DNA of 64,000 bases from Ciona intestinalis (Eukaryota; Chordata; Ascidiacea; Phlebobranchia; Cionidae), in assembly GCF_000224145.3 (NCBI RefSeq), contig NC_020169.2:4909555-4973554 (forward strand). Direction: 5' to 3'. Both the position numbers and the translations under genes were made by a program. Of this stretch, positions 27,601 to 39,000 are shown in pieces. The notes beneath the pieces are model-generated. The model was not told where the DNA came from, made no database searches, and saw only the letters and a list, made by a program, of their open reading frames with translations. Each line of letters starts with the position of its first letter. The first letter of the stretch is position 1.

Positions 27601-30085
27601 GACAGACATGACGAATGAAGAGACTTCGTTAATAATAATATGCGTATATAATATATATATATATATATACATATAAGTGGGGTATACTAAAACTACTTAT
27701 GACAGACGGGATGGATCAACTACATTTAATAATTGATATATTTATAACAGGTAATGGGACATATCTTGCCTAAATCCCAGGTTCTCAACAAGGACCTCGC
27801 CCATGGTATAAAATATTATAAAATCAAACCTCCTTTCTTCTCTCCTCCGATCTCGATCTGCTCTTGCTTCTTCCTCGTCTTTTAATTGTTTTCTTTGATA
27901 AAATGAAAAATGTTTATTTATGCTTGTTTTGTTTATTTAAGATAATAAAAGTAAAACAAAACAAAAAAACTGCTTTTCAAGCAAACACACTACTACCAAA
28001 AACTAAATGCACCTGTATTGCAAGAAATATATATACTATATTTATACATTAGTACATAAACTATTGGTATCGGGTGAAACAAAATTACTTATTTCATTGT
28101 TGGAATAAGTTTTGTTATCCCTCCATATACAGAAGAGACACACATTCATAAATATACATATTAAATTGAAGACACCACACAATGTGTCATAAATTGCATA
28201 AATTCCGACAGGAAATGAATAAACAACTCACTCCAATTCCTCTCTTTCTTTTTTCCTTCTTTCCTCCCTTTCTCTTCTTCTTCTCTGCCTTCCCTTCTCA
28301 AACTCATCATCATCATCATCGTACTTGGAGATCCGAGTGGATGCGGGAGAGGAGGAAACCTCATCAGTCTTTTTTACCAATCTATGAGGGAAAAACATGG
28401 AAATTGATATTGATATTGATTTTAGATTGTACACATAGAAAGGCACATTCATATCGAAAACTCATTAAAAAAACGAACAAAAAAAAACATGGAAAACACT
28501 TATAAAAAAACTTTAACTTGTGTCTTTAATTACGGTATCGATTATTAAAGAATATAATGAAAAATATTAGCTAATTAAACAAGCCTTTCCCAAAGTGTGG
28601 ATCACAATCCAAAGTTAAGTTAACTAGACATACAAATACAACTTCATTTAGATTCCATTTTTGCAATAAACGCATGCTTTCCATTTTCCATATTGCTATT
28701 TGTTACATTTATAAAGTATTTTCCTTTTAAGCAAAATCGAGAAATGTTTATTGATAGCCTTCAGCAAAAAAGTTCTTGTTTTGAAAATTGCAATGTATGT
28801 ACAGAAACATACACATAGACATACGAATTAGAAGAAAGGATTCCTGATAAAACAATCACAAAGTACCAACATTCGAGTCAAGAAAAATGTAATGTGCTCT
28901 AAATCGATTGTATGTAACAACTGTCAACTGAAACCAGGACACCAGGTAACCAATAATTAGGAGCAGATTGTTATAACCAAACCCTTTTTTTCTTGGGACA
29001 AATCGCGACTGATTTTTTCTTGGAACAAATCGCGACTGAAATACATAAATCAAACCATTCACACCGGCCTACAGATTTGATATTACATTGCTAATGTTAC
29101 AACCTATTTGAAGATGTTTTGTAACAACTGAAGCATTTTTGAAATGTTATCAAATTACTAAGCCTGGGCCCAGAGCTGGAAAAGTGGAAAGTGCCTTTCT
29201 TCTAATGTTACAGCATACAGATAATGAAAAAGCAAAATGAATCTTTTTAGAAGCTAAAAGCATGGTTTAAATCGAGATGTACAACCTATAAGGTACAGAA
29301 ACATTCAAAGAAGACATACAGAAACAATGAAGACATACAGACATACAGAAATTAATCAATAGTAATCTGCAAATAATAAACATTCTTATTCTTCTTAGTC
29401 TTCTACACAATTTTGGCAGTGAAACATTTATTAAAGGCCTCTCGTCTAAATAAACCAGAGGTAAAATTTACAATAGATAAATGTTTAAATTGTGCAATAG
29501 ACCAATGACGTTCATGCAAGGCATAAACACTAAATATACCCAGCCATGTAATTCATGCAATAACGGTTCTCCCACGATGCAAATGTTACACACTGAGCCG
29601 GAAGTACTTGCTACGTTTAAATCATGTCCCCTTCCACAGCAAGGACATGTTACTTTAAATAACTTGCCTAAGACAGCCACGACAGGAACAAAATACTATA
29701 TTCTTAATACTGCTACACTAAAATTGCAACCTAAAATAAATAATGACAGCTTGTCAGCAGCATATCGTTTTTAATGACAGCAGCATATCACTATATCCAA
29801 TGAATGAAGAGTTCAGATTAGAGAATATCAAATTCAACATCAATTAATACTCATACATCAAACATATTCAATTGAAATTGCCCTACTGGCTTGTAATGGG
29901 CACTCAAGATCTCCAACCCGCATAACACATGACAGTATGTTTAAATTGAACTAAAACAATATATAAAGGTTGTAGAACTATATATACAAGTACCTGTCGG
30001 CTTCGGCAAGTAGTTCCTGCCTCTTCTTTCTTCTCATTTCCCTTCTTTGTTCCCAGGAGACTGAATCATCAATTACGTCAGTCAT
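15690..30085 (-). CDS. CALD1: Caldesmon-like actin-binding protein
   Basis: Caldesmon binds actin, tropomyosin and calmodulin and restrains actomyosin. I splice 19 coding exons: 30085-29994, 28381-28232, 27892-27830, 27494-27329, 27029-26812, 26505-26442, 25762-25655, 25226-25149, 24365-24213, 22226-20622, 19139-19108, 19043-18956, 18638-18537, 18131-17949, 17735-17634, 17379-17275, 16720-16652, 16579-16471 and 15724-15690. They total 3522 bases with no frame break, giving 1173 residues. The N-terminus (SWEQRREMRRKKRQELLAEA) matches the caldesmon ERRRELRRQKREEMRLEAER region. An acidic segment and a long charged single-helix-like K/E/R segment follow, then a 535-residue disordered exon, then repeats of the type VSNRRNKWERG that match the vertebrate VSSKRNLWEKQ actin-binding motif. 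The end is acidic (EDDLQYSDED). The donor of the large exon (AGG|GTTGGT) is weak and is the least certain junction. Vertebrate orthology (CALD1 rather than a sister gene such as LSP1) is not proven. Confidence 0.85.
16218..16340 (+). repeat. tRNA-derived SINE relic
   Basis: The plus strand shows a tRNA-like head (GCCGTAACAAGGTGGTTAGC, then GCCCAGAGTAAG) and a tail with GGAAATTGTTTCC and ACTGACCAAGTAACATAACA, of the sort found in SINE bodies. It lies in the last caldesmon intron. The B box is poor, so it is an old copy or a different tRNA-like family. Confidence 0.4.
16652..18638 (-). other. Array of caldesmon-type SxRxNxWE repeat exons
   Basis: Five consecutive exons each begin and end between codons (phase 0-0) and carry the motifs VSNRRNKWERG (18537-18638), ISSRKNMWERG plus FSSRKNKYLET (17949-18131), VANRLNKWEKG (17634-17735), VGDRRNKWETL (17275-17379) and VSNRKNLFESK (16652-16720). 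A diverged relative (VGSLDSRMEKYAK) sits in the exon at 18956-19043. Equal phases mean such exons can be duplicated or skipped without breaking the frame. Confidence 0.8.
19140..20621. other. Caldesmon intron, no separate gene seen
   Basis: This is a 1.5-kb intron between the large exon and the VEQLSKHASES micro-exon. Short open frames on both strands (e.g. 19514-20041) overlap each other and lack recognisable domains. A CRE-like TGACGTCA core variant occurs near 20111. Nothing else stands out. Confidence 0.5.
22227..24212. other. Caldesmon intron, no separate gene seen
   Basis: This 2-kb intron lies upstream of the large exon. It contains the second copy of the ~65-base dispersed repeat at 24091-24158 and otherwise only short overlapping frames with no recognisable products. 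Confidence 0.5.
24091..24158. repeat. Dispersed ~65-base repeat, copy 2
   Basis: It shares AATGGGCCATATCTGGCC, CTAAATCTCC and CTCGTCAAGGACCACCCATA with the copy at 27751-27817, and more weakly with 771-836. It lies inside a caldesmon intron. Confidence 0.45.
24981..25082. repeat. Two-copy direct repeat in a caldesmon intron
   Basis: Units at 24981-25020 and 25041-25082 share CATT(A/G)AAAA...ATTATGGAAAA and CTATTATT(A/G)TCCAA, separated by a 20-base A-rich spacer. It is a local duplication. Confidence 0.7.
27645..27676. repeat. (AT)n microsatellite in a caldesmon intron
   Basis: This is a run of alternating A and T of about 30 bases interrupted by a C. A longer relative lies at 50651-50681, in an MDH2 intron. 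Confidence 0.85.
27751..27817. repeat. Dispersed ~65-base repeat, copy 3
   Basis: GTAATGGGACATATCTTGCC, CTAAATCCCAGG and TCTCAACAAGGACCTCGCCC parallel the copies at 24091-24158 and 771-836. It lies just downstream of the caldesmon exon at 27830-27892 in the sense of transcription. Confidence 0.45.
28382..29993. other. First large coding intron of caldesmon
   Basis: This 1.6-kb intron separates the start exon from the second coding exon. A short direct repeat (TTTTTCTTGG(G/A)ACAAATCGCGACTGA, twice at 28985-29039) and ACATACAGA repeats at 29315-29350 are visible. No other gene was seen. Confidence 0.5.
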
Positions 30086-33000
30086 TTTCAATGTTCCAAC
30101 ACCTAATTTATCAGATGCAAGACTTATTTCACTCCTAAGACAGCAAGCAGACCGGGTCTGTATAAGGTCAAGGGAGTAATGTTATTAAATTGCTAAATAG
30201 CAGAAATGCAATACCAAAACTAAAACAGGGTTGTACCTTGTTTGAAATTTACAAACTGAGCTCCTTTTGCCATAAACAGCATTTGGGAATAAATCAAAAC
30301 CATGATAAATTTGTATATAAATACACAGCTCATAAATCAAATGAATGTTCAGTTACCCACAAGCTTACTTTACTTGTATGAACAAATGGCCAAACAGATC
30401 TATCACTAATGTTCTATCCACTATGGTTTGGCAAAGAATCAGTCATGTAGCAACTTGCCCTACAGCACTTGTTGGTAAACGCTGCCTACACGGGCCATAA
30501 TTCATGCAGCGCCGTCTTAGAACAGATCGTTTCCCCATCTATTTCTTACAGTTTTGATGTTTACCTTGACGAACTAATTCATGGAAGATTAAATAAGCAT
30601 TACGAAAGGCAACAGTGGCTTGAGTTTTCGAGTGTAACCCGACGCCCCTTTCTCTTATAAAAACAAACCGCAGCTTTAAGGGTTTATGGCGCTTTATGGT
30701 CAACTATCATCCGAAGTTATTACGCTCGCTAAACCTCCCATGCTTTATGATACGCGCGCACAACTACTTAGTCAAGATAAGCCTCAGCAGTCTTTGTAAA
30801 TTGTAATAACCGGCGCAAGTTCGCAGTCCTTATGGTCACTGAACCATACAAACTGACTACATGACGCTTCTTTACATCAAATACTAATGTTTGCCAAGGA
30901 ACTACATAGCAAACACTGCCGAAGTCGTCCGAATGGCCCAATTTCCATGCTCCGTTGCCTGAGGTAGTCCTTCTTAACTTCGCTAATACTATTAGGACAC
31001 ACAAAACTTCTCTTGTTCGGCGATAAAGCAGCGTTTTATTGAAACAGCGACAGCGCGCGGGCGTTCATAACCCAGCGGCTTTATCTCCCGTGGCGATTGG
31101 ATAAAAGTTGAGAGCGTCGGGTAGTTTTAGACGCGTCTGTGTTGTTTACTGTTTACACGAGCGCGCCGAACCTGTTGAGTTGCGAGAAAGTTCAAACATA
31201 ATTGCCCCGCTTGACAACGAAGGGCATGAGACGTAATTACGGAATGCTACACTGTCTGTAACTAACCGCGTCGAAGTCTAGTGCAAATATCTAAGCTGAT
31301 ATTTCACGAAAACAGTTTGGTCTCTTTCTTTCTCCGCCCTGATAGCAAGCAAAACGTAGACAACAGGAGATTCTAACAGCAGCTACAAATAACAGGCGAC
31401 GTATTCTGGACACTTTTACCACCTCTTGTTGTCACCGCATTACGTCACTAGTTATTTTACGAACCCTCACGGAAAAATTAGGTTAAGAAATCTGAGTGTT
31501 TTCTGGCGAGGAGAAATCCCTTGGTAAACATGACGAAACGAGTCACACAGCAGCAGACGAAGCACTGATTGACCCGACAGTGATTTCCTTGCTGAATCAA
31601 CCTAACTCAAAACAGTGAGCTGTGCCGTGTTATGTTTTAGTTACCAGCAGAGCCGGCGTATAGGACGATGTCGAATTTAAAATATGCGTGTTTATGACCC
31701 CCTCGTTTTGTTTGCACCCGTTCGCCAAACATCGTTAGAATAGCTGTTTGCTGTAAATATGGCACGAAAAAAATGGTAACGAATTGCCAAGTGGAAAACA
31801 CACGCGAGCCGAGACACCCGATATTTTAATGCACACTTGGCCGACACTTGTGTCTGACGGGGCGAAACGTGGGCAATCATAAAATTCCGTAACCAATGAT
31901 TAAAAAGCGGTTTAAGAGCATAATTAGCGTCCTACAGCTAATTTAGCAATACCAATAAGCCGAATCGGTCTTGGGCCTGTACAGTATGCTTTCTGTAGAG
32001 AAAAACACATTTCTCCCTATATGGCACCACGCCCATGTAAGACAATTGTTGACACACGGTAAGCAGAACGAAGATTCAATCATATATATCTATATTGTCG
32101 AACAATGCAGCTTCATGCAAATCTGGTCGACATCAATCTTGTGACCATTAACGAAATGTCGAAGATCGAAATAGCCTGAACGATAATGACAAAACGTTAT
32201 TGGTTCTGCGTGACTGCGTTTTATTCACAGACCGCCCCATCGCTTGCCTTTTCGATGCTCTCCTCACAACAATTCCTGTCTATTACGTCATGGAGGAACA
32301 CGCTTGGACAAATATGGAAGCATGAAACTTGGGGTAACTATGGCAAACTTTTTCTTTCTCTTCAGCTGCAAAATTGGTGCGAAAGTACACCATAAAAGTC
32401 TTGCTGCAACTATAGACTAAGGCCGCTCAGCAAACATTCAAATTTTTCAAACCAATTGCAAAATCTTTGACTAATACGTCATCGCATTTCGGGAAGGCGT
32501 CTTTCCGCAGTGCGCAGGCAGGAATGGGCGAAAGAATTTTTTCTCCCCGCACTCGACTTTTTCTGCGACCGACGAAGCGCGTCGGCCAGACAGACTACTC
32601 ACCTGGAAAAAATGTGAACTATGCGCTCAACTGTAGTGCTTTAAAGTTTAAACTGAACGATAACGGAGCATTGAATGCAACGAGGCGTGTTACTTAAACC
32701 AAGCCTGGACTGCACGGTTTGCAAAGGTCGGCCATACAGTCCCGAGTCACGACGCGTTGCCTCGAACATGTGTCACCACTTCCCGGTAGCAATCAACATT
32801 TGTTAACACAATCAACAAAGAGCCTAAAACAGTGAGTCATCAAAAGTTAGCTAATATGCAAACAATACACACCACACAATAGCCATGATTAGTTGGCCAT
32901 AACCCCGATATTGTGACGTTACAGAGTGTTCGTATACAAGCTTCTACCCTGTAGCCTTAAATGCGGAAACTTTCGGTCGTCAATTTTATATAAATTTTTA

Positions 33001-36000
33001 GTAATGTGTAACGCACGCCTCTAACACGCCATCTTATGGCCAATGTACTTTCTTACGCCTCCGACATAAAACTTCCGAGCAAGAAGCAACCAATAAAAAA
33101 ACGTTGTTTTCTGTTTTAAAAATGAAAGTAGTGTCCGACTATTAAACGCTGTGCGGAATTTGTTTTTACCGTGAATAACATACTTACCCAATACACCACC
33201 CCGAAAAACACGTTTGAGATATCCCTACAATGAAACTACCGATCCTATTATCTGCTATTCCACGCAGATCACACACTACTGACAACTCCTTATGTTAAAC
33301 AATGGGCTAGTGTTACGCAGTTACACGAAACAACTGCAAATGATAAGTCATAACGTACATGGAGTTACGAACTACATAAGTATAGATAACTCACCATAAT
33401 CATTAAAAAATCGGTTTAATAATAGAACCACAACTAATTCCAACGCTTTTCGCTACCAATAAACCTAACCATAAAACGTTACAAGCGCCCTCGCAAAACA
33501 ACGAAATTATATCCCTACAGAAGTTTACTCTGCCGTGATATTTCAAAAAATGACATCATCAAAGAAGCGTGCTGTGAACTACTGTGTTACGCGATACACC
33601 ACATCAACACAATACACCGCGCCTTTCCCTATGGACCACTTGAACCGTTCGTAAAATAGGAAACCCTACGCGGAATACGTCCGTGGGTAAACCACTTGAG
33701 CTGAGACGCTATATAGCTTTAGTTAAATACAACGTGTCGTGATGTAGCACCGCGTTAATCAACTGCTGTATATACGAACACGTAATGTATGGATAGGAAA
33801 CACCTGTTACTGAATAAATGTTACACAACAATTTTAATTGCTAACTTAAAGAATATATGTATAAATTCTAAACAAAAAAATGACTATTTATTGATTTAGA
33901 TTTATATATATATATACACATCTTTTTTTATAATAAAAGTAAAATTGGCTACAAATAGATATAGGAATTATAAACAGAATGTTTATTTAATTGCATAAAA
34001 CATTTGTAAATGTCACATGACAGAATGATTTATTAGAAGTGATTCTAAGTTAAAACAAATCCGCTCTTTCTTGGTGCTTAAATTAATTACAGAAACGTGA
34101 CAGTTATAGATAACTCTGCCCAATAGAAATTGGTGAATATTTAAGAAGTACGAAAACTATACATAAGGTTGTGTATATTATCTATGACGAAAAACATATT
34201 GTAGAAAGTAGTTACACCCAGTAATATAATATTTCTAGATTTTAAAAAGATACAAAATTAAACACAGTTAAACACAAGAACAACAACAGTGATGATATGT
34301 AAATCAAGGGTAAAAAAAGGAATTATGCAAAAATCTAATGGAGATCCATTATATTTAACCAAGATTTTAAGGCTGCATTTGTGAATGTTTCATCAAAGAA
34401 AACAAGTTAAACATGATGACACTTAACACAGACACAGTTACACAATTTTACAATGTATTTGTCTAACAAATCATTTTATAGTAACTTGGTAAGCATGGCT
34501 TACTCTAGTTAATGTATAAATACCAAAAAATTTACAGCTTGGATCTCAGTAGTACAATAAGACTTATATCTGGTAAGGTACAACACAATAAGAGCAGCAA
34601 TTTCTGTTAGTATTAATATGCAATACATATGCATATAATAATACATTGAAATACCAAAATTGAACATGCAGTTTATACACGTATAAACGATAACTTAACT
34701 AGTTTGTTTGGCATAAATTGCGCTGAAGTATACTGCCATAAATTATTGAATATGCACAATGCAGTGAATATATTACTCTTTCAGCTCCCATTTTCGTCTG
34801 CACTTGCTATTAGCTTTAACCAAACAACACATTTGCATTTTGCATGAATGCATATTAACCTTTGTTTATATTGGCAAAGAAAGAGGGAATATGCATATAG
34901 GTGCTACCGCTGACTAAATAGTCAATATAACTTATAAAAAAAATATAATCAGTAAATCACTAAATCGTAGATAAACTGCCAAAGCCTCCCTGTAATGTAA
35001 CCTTTAGGTTGACTTCAATAAAAAACTTACAGTGCTGACTACTGTCGCAGTGTCACACATCTTATATAGCGGCATAGCGCATATAATATTAACGTATGGT
35101 TCGGTACCATATATACGATAAACGAGCACGCGCTACATGTGCTGGAAAGTGTAAGTCGGACATACGACAGGCAAAGGCTTCTATAATTTAAACCTAAAGA
35201 AAACAAGATTTGTTATCTTTTTATTAGCTGTAGTTAGATTTGCAGATTTGCAACACAAGCTTGCACAGACACTTACCGACTGATGCTTGATCCCACAAAC
35301 ATCTACCGATTTCTGTTTCCAAATTTACACTCCTTGATCGGTAACATTCTGGCAAAGTTTCCGCGCTGGGAGCGTTTAGCAGTTAGCGTATTCTTGTGTC
35401 AACACTTTTCGTGGCAGTTCGCAATTTTTGAAACAGTGGGAGATCGTGATGCGTTTATTGCGGGTCTCTTGCAAAAGTACACAAGGTATACTCAAAAACA
35501 TTCCTCTGCAATGGCGGTACCCTGACTTTCACTAAGCTAATATATTTTTCTAAAGTTCAATTAAAATTACAGAAACAAAATGTTATTTAAACTTAAAATT
35601 CAAAGCAACATTTATCCAATTTATATTTTTACAGAATAAAACTGGGCTTCAAATACAATATATAATTTTAGTTTTAATGAAACGGGAATAGTGAACCATC
35701 TCCTCATCTATACAAGTTTAGTTGGTCAATGAGAATGACTGTACTTTTGTAAAGTTTAGATGAATATACGAAATCGGAAGGCAATAAATATAAAACTGAC
35801 AGAAAAAAACTTGTTTGGAACAAGATAATAACTGGAAGGGGATCATGCAGTTTGTTGATACAAGAGAAAATCATTTGAAGCATATTAAAACAATTGAAAA
35901 GCGTCAAAGTATGAAATTTATAACCGCGCTGTTGATGGCTGAAAACAAAAAAAAAACTCCAGGTTTCATTCAGTTTCAAAAATACGGTATATGTGAACTC

Positions 36001-36086
36001 TGAATTCGGTTTGATATTTATCTCACAGCCTAGCGTTTCACTCTTCGCTATGACCAAATTAGCGAAACGAGGAGCGCCTTTGACGC
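30086..36086 (-). promoter_or_regulatory. Caldesmon 5' region with candidate non-coding first exons
   Basis: The start exon has a good acceptor at 30134 (CTTGCTGTCTTAG), so at least one 5' UTR exon lies upstream. Minus-strand donor-like sites occur near 32600 (CCAG|GTGAGTAG), 33187 (TTGG|GTAAGTATG), 33393 (GTGAGT) and 35278 (CAGTCG|GTAAGTG). Any of these could end an alternative first exon. A TATA-like AAATATATTA lies about 20-30 bases upstream of 35520. The stretch 30700-33700 is visibly richer in C, G and CpG than its surroundings, as promoters often are. From 33840 to 35270 the sequence is AT-rich with no gene seen, and the 80-codon plus-strand frame at 35283-35525 has no recognisable domain. 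The left part of 35530-36086 is MMP 3' flank. Confidence 0.4.
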
Positions 36087-39000
36087 TCATGAAAGTAGCA
36101 ACACGCTTACAGTGAGTAATACAACAAGAATAACGGTACGATTAAGACTAACCACAGCCTTCGCTGCGTTTCGTCCATTTCCAACTTCAGAGGTGGTGTG
36201 GTTTGAACCTTTGTGGGGTATTTTGGGTTGATCTGGTTCTCTAACCCCACTATACATCCCACGGTCGCATCCAAACCATGTTACACCTATGTACTCCGGA
36301 TAACCTTTGCTGACAGAGAGTAAATCATCATCCAGCTTCCAGCATCTTGTGCCTTTTAGGAAGTAAACTGAACGGTCGGAAGGATTCGAAAGCGCGGCAT
36401 CAATATTAGCAGGTACGTCACGCAAAACGCTGATGTTTCTTGGATAGCCCAGCTCTATCTGTCTACGATCCTGTAAATACAGATTTTAAGGAATGCAGGA
36501 ACGAAACTTATTATTATTATTTGCTTAGTCGTAGAGCAATAATGAGTTCATGTAAAAAGCGAATAATAACTCTTAGTAGAATAAAAGTTTCATATTTGGC
36601 CATAAACATGCGTTAAATGTATTTTTTGCGGTTTAGTAAATAGTATACCCATTGAACTTGTGCAAAAAAATATTACACACACCTCATCGTATTTCCAAAA
36701 TCGTTCGCCCCTAAAAAAATAAGTTCCACCGTTGCTGTCCCAGATCATAGCAGCGTCTATACCGCCATCCATCGGCAGACCGAAGTCGCTTATTGGTCTG
36801 GGCGAACCCGCAACCATATTCGTGTCAGAGTAGGCCCAGTATCTCGTGCCTGTAGTAAAATCAATACCCATGTAATCATTGGGCTATAACAGGATTAAAC
36901 CAGCGGACTAAACGGTGCCAAGTAAAACTGATTGATAATGAAAAATCGATCAAGTTTATACCAGCACAGCGTTTTTTTTTATTTCTGAAACTTCAAGCTG
37001 TACAATATGTAGTTTGCTCACCCGAAAAAAAGAAAGTCTTTTCGTCACGGGAGTAAGCGGCGTCTACGTTCACATTTGGGAAATTTGTCCAAAATCGGCT
37101 CATTTTGATTCGGTCGTCTCGTCCATCTTTCAGGATGCGCCAGAAGTAATTGCCCTGAAATAAAATTCAGTAATCGAAAAACGACCAGATGGTTTTTAAA
37201 ACGCATATACTGCATATGCGAACTCACATTCGTAGTGGGATGCACGACCATGTCATTAGCCTTTTGGATTAGATGCAAACAAGTAATATCTTATGTACCA
37301 GAAAACACCGCTTACCCTGAAGAAATAAATGTCGCTCCTGATATTCGCGACTGCGTCGAATTCCTTTTCGCATAACTCGGGAGATTGGGTGATCGGTAGC
37401 TTGTTGTTTTCCTGAAAAATTCCTCTTGTAGAGCCAAGCGTGGGACTTGCGAACACGAATGGATCGTCTTGTGATAATAATGGTCCATTCTGTTTTTCCG
37501 ACCCTAAAGGTAGAACAATTAAGAATCGCAACAAAAACAATAAATGGATAAGAATAACACGAAACTGCAAAATTAAGTGTATATTTTCTGTTTATATTTT
37601 TACAAAGTATATATAATTGTATTCTTGTTTTATTAAAAAACAGTATTTTAATTCATTTACTCAAACTTGTGCTGGGTTGCATTTACATTTATCGTTTCCC
37701 GGTCTGTGGGCTGCGAATATATGTCGCAGTATTGTGGGTTACGGAACCTCAACTGTCCCCTGGGTAAAATTGTGTGGCATTCTACTAATTAAAAGGCCAA
37801 TATTCATTGACACATAACACAATGTGAAGAGGAAAATCGTTTTGTTTTTAGTGGTTACCCAAAGCGACAGCAGAAGCTATACGAATTAGATTTACCGACA
37901 AACTAGGACCGTTAAAAGTTATTTATAGCCGATAGAATATTGCTGTCTGTAGTACTGTGCGTAAGATTTTTGGCAAATTACAACGCTATTTCAGAGTCTT
38001 AAAGATAGGTTTATATAATCCTTATTATCCTCTTTGTTTGCCACCAAACGAGATGATAAAAGAGAACAAAAACATGCAAAATAAAACTTCTAGGCGGCGT
38101 AGAAGACTTTTTCTTTAATAGCGAAAAGATATTAAATCCGCCCTAATATTATCTGTCACCATTGACGTTATGCTGAAGTTCGAGCAGCTTGCTATTGTAG
38201 TCGATTTAAAAATTAGATAAATCGAACGGGCTGACAAATTCAATTAGTCCTTTATATTCGACCCGAGCGCTAAAGAGCAGCAAAATCTGTATAAATATTT
38301 CATGGCTTTGTTAATACTTATAGTGGCAAACATCTTCCACTTTCTGCGCTCCGAGACGCTGAGAGAGTTAATTCTTCCCCAGTTCAATACTTACACAAAC
38401 TTGTATGAACTAACTCATGACTGCCATGCAACAAAAGGCGAAGATTACAGCAAGATGCAGCATTGCACCAGGATGGGACCATAGTTACACCGTTCGACGA
38501 GAGAATATAGTTTTCAGTTTTTAAGTTTATAAAACAAAATGAAACTTTCTCTACAATTAGCGTAAAGGTTCTGGTAAGATGGTCTATGACTTCCATTCCT
38601 GATGGTCGTATAATTTAATGGTAAAGGAAGAATATTTGCACATTTATAAAACCGTAACCTCACGACTCAGGAGCGTTGTTAATTGTTGAAAAGGGGCGCC
38701 GTTTTTACAACACCGGTTATAGTATAAAAAACATATAGACCCTTACCATAAAGGGTATAAATGGCTTGAATATCGTCACTACTCAAACTAATGCCTTCCT
38801 TATAACCCTGGTAGAATGGCAGCATTACAGAACCTTTGCTGGTGCTGTGGCCCAAACCAAGAGCATGTCCAAACTCGTGTACGGCAACCATGAACAAGCT
38901 TGTACCATCTGTTGTGTGTAAATAAATTAAGCGAGGTATAAAATATAACCCAGCATGAAATGATCCGATTTGTATTGACTACAGGATACTGCGAAGTCAT

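Noticed and set aside
28182-28505. 107-codon plus-strand frame over a caldesmon exon
   Set aside because: It is antisense to the E/R-rich coding exon 28232-28381. The poly-His run comes from the complementary poly-Asp codons.
35283-35525. 80-codon plus-strand frame as a small gene
   Set aside because: No recognisable domain, and the same bases end at a minus-strand donor, which fits a non-coding first exon at least as well.
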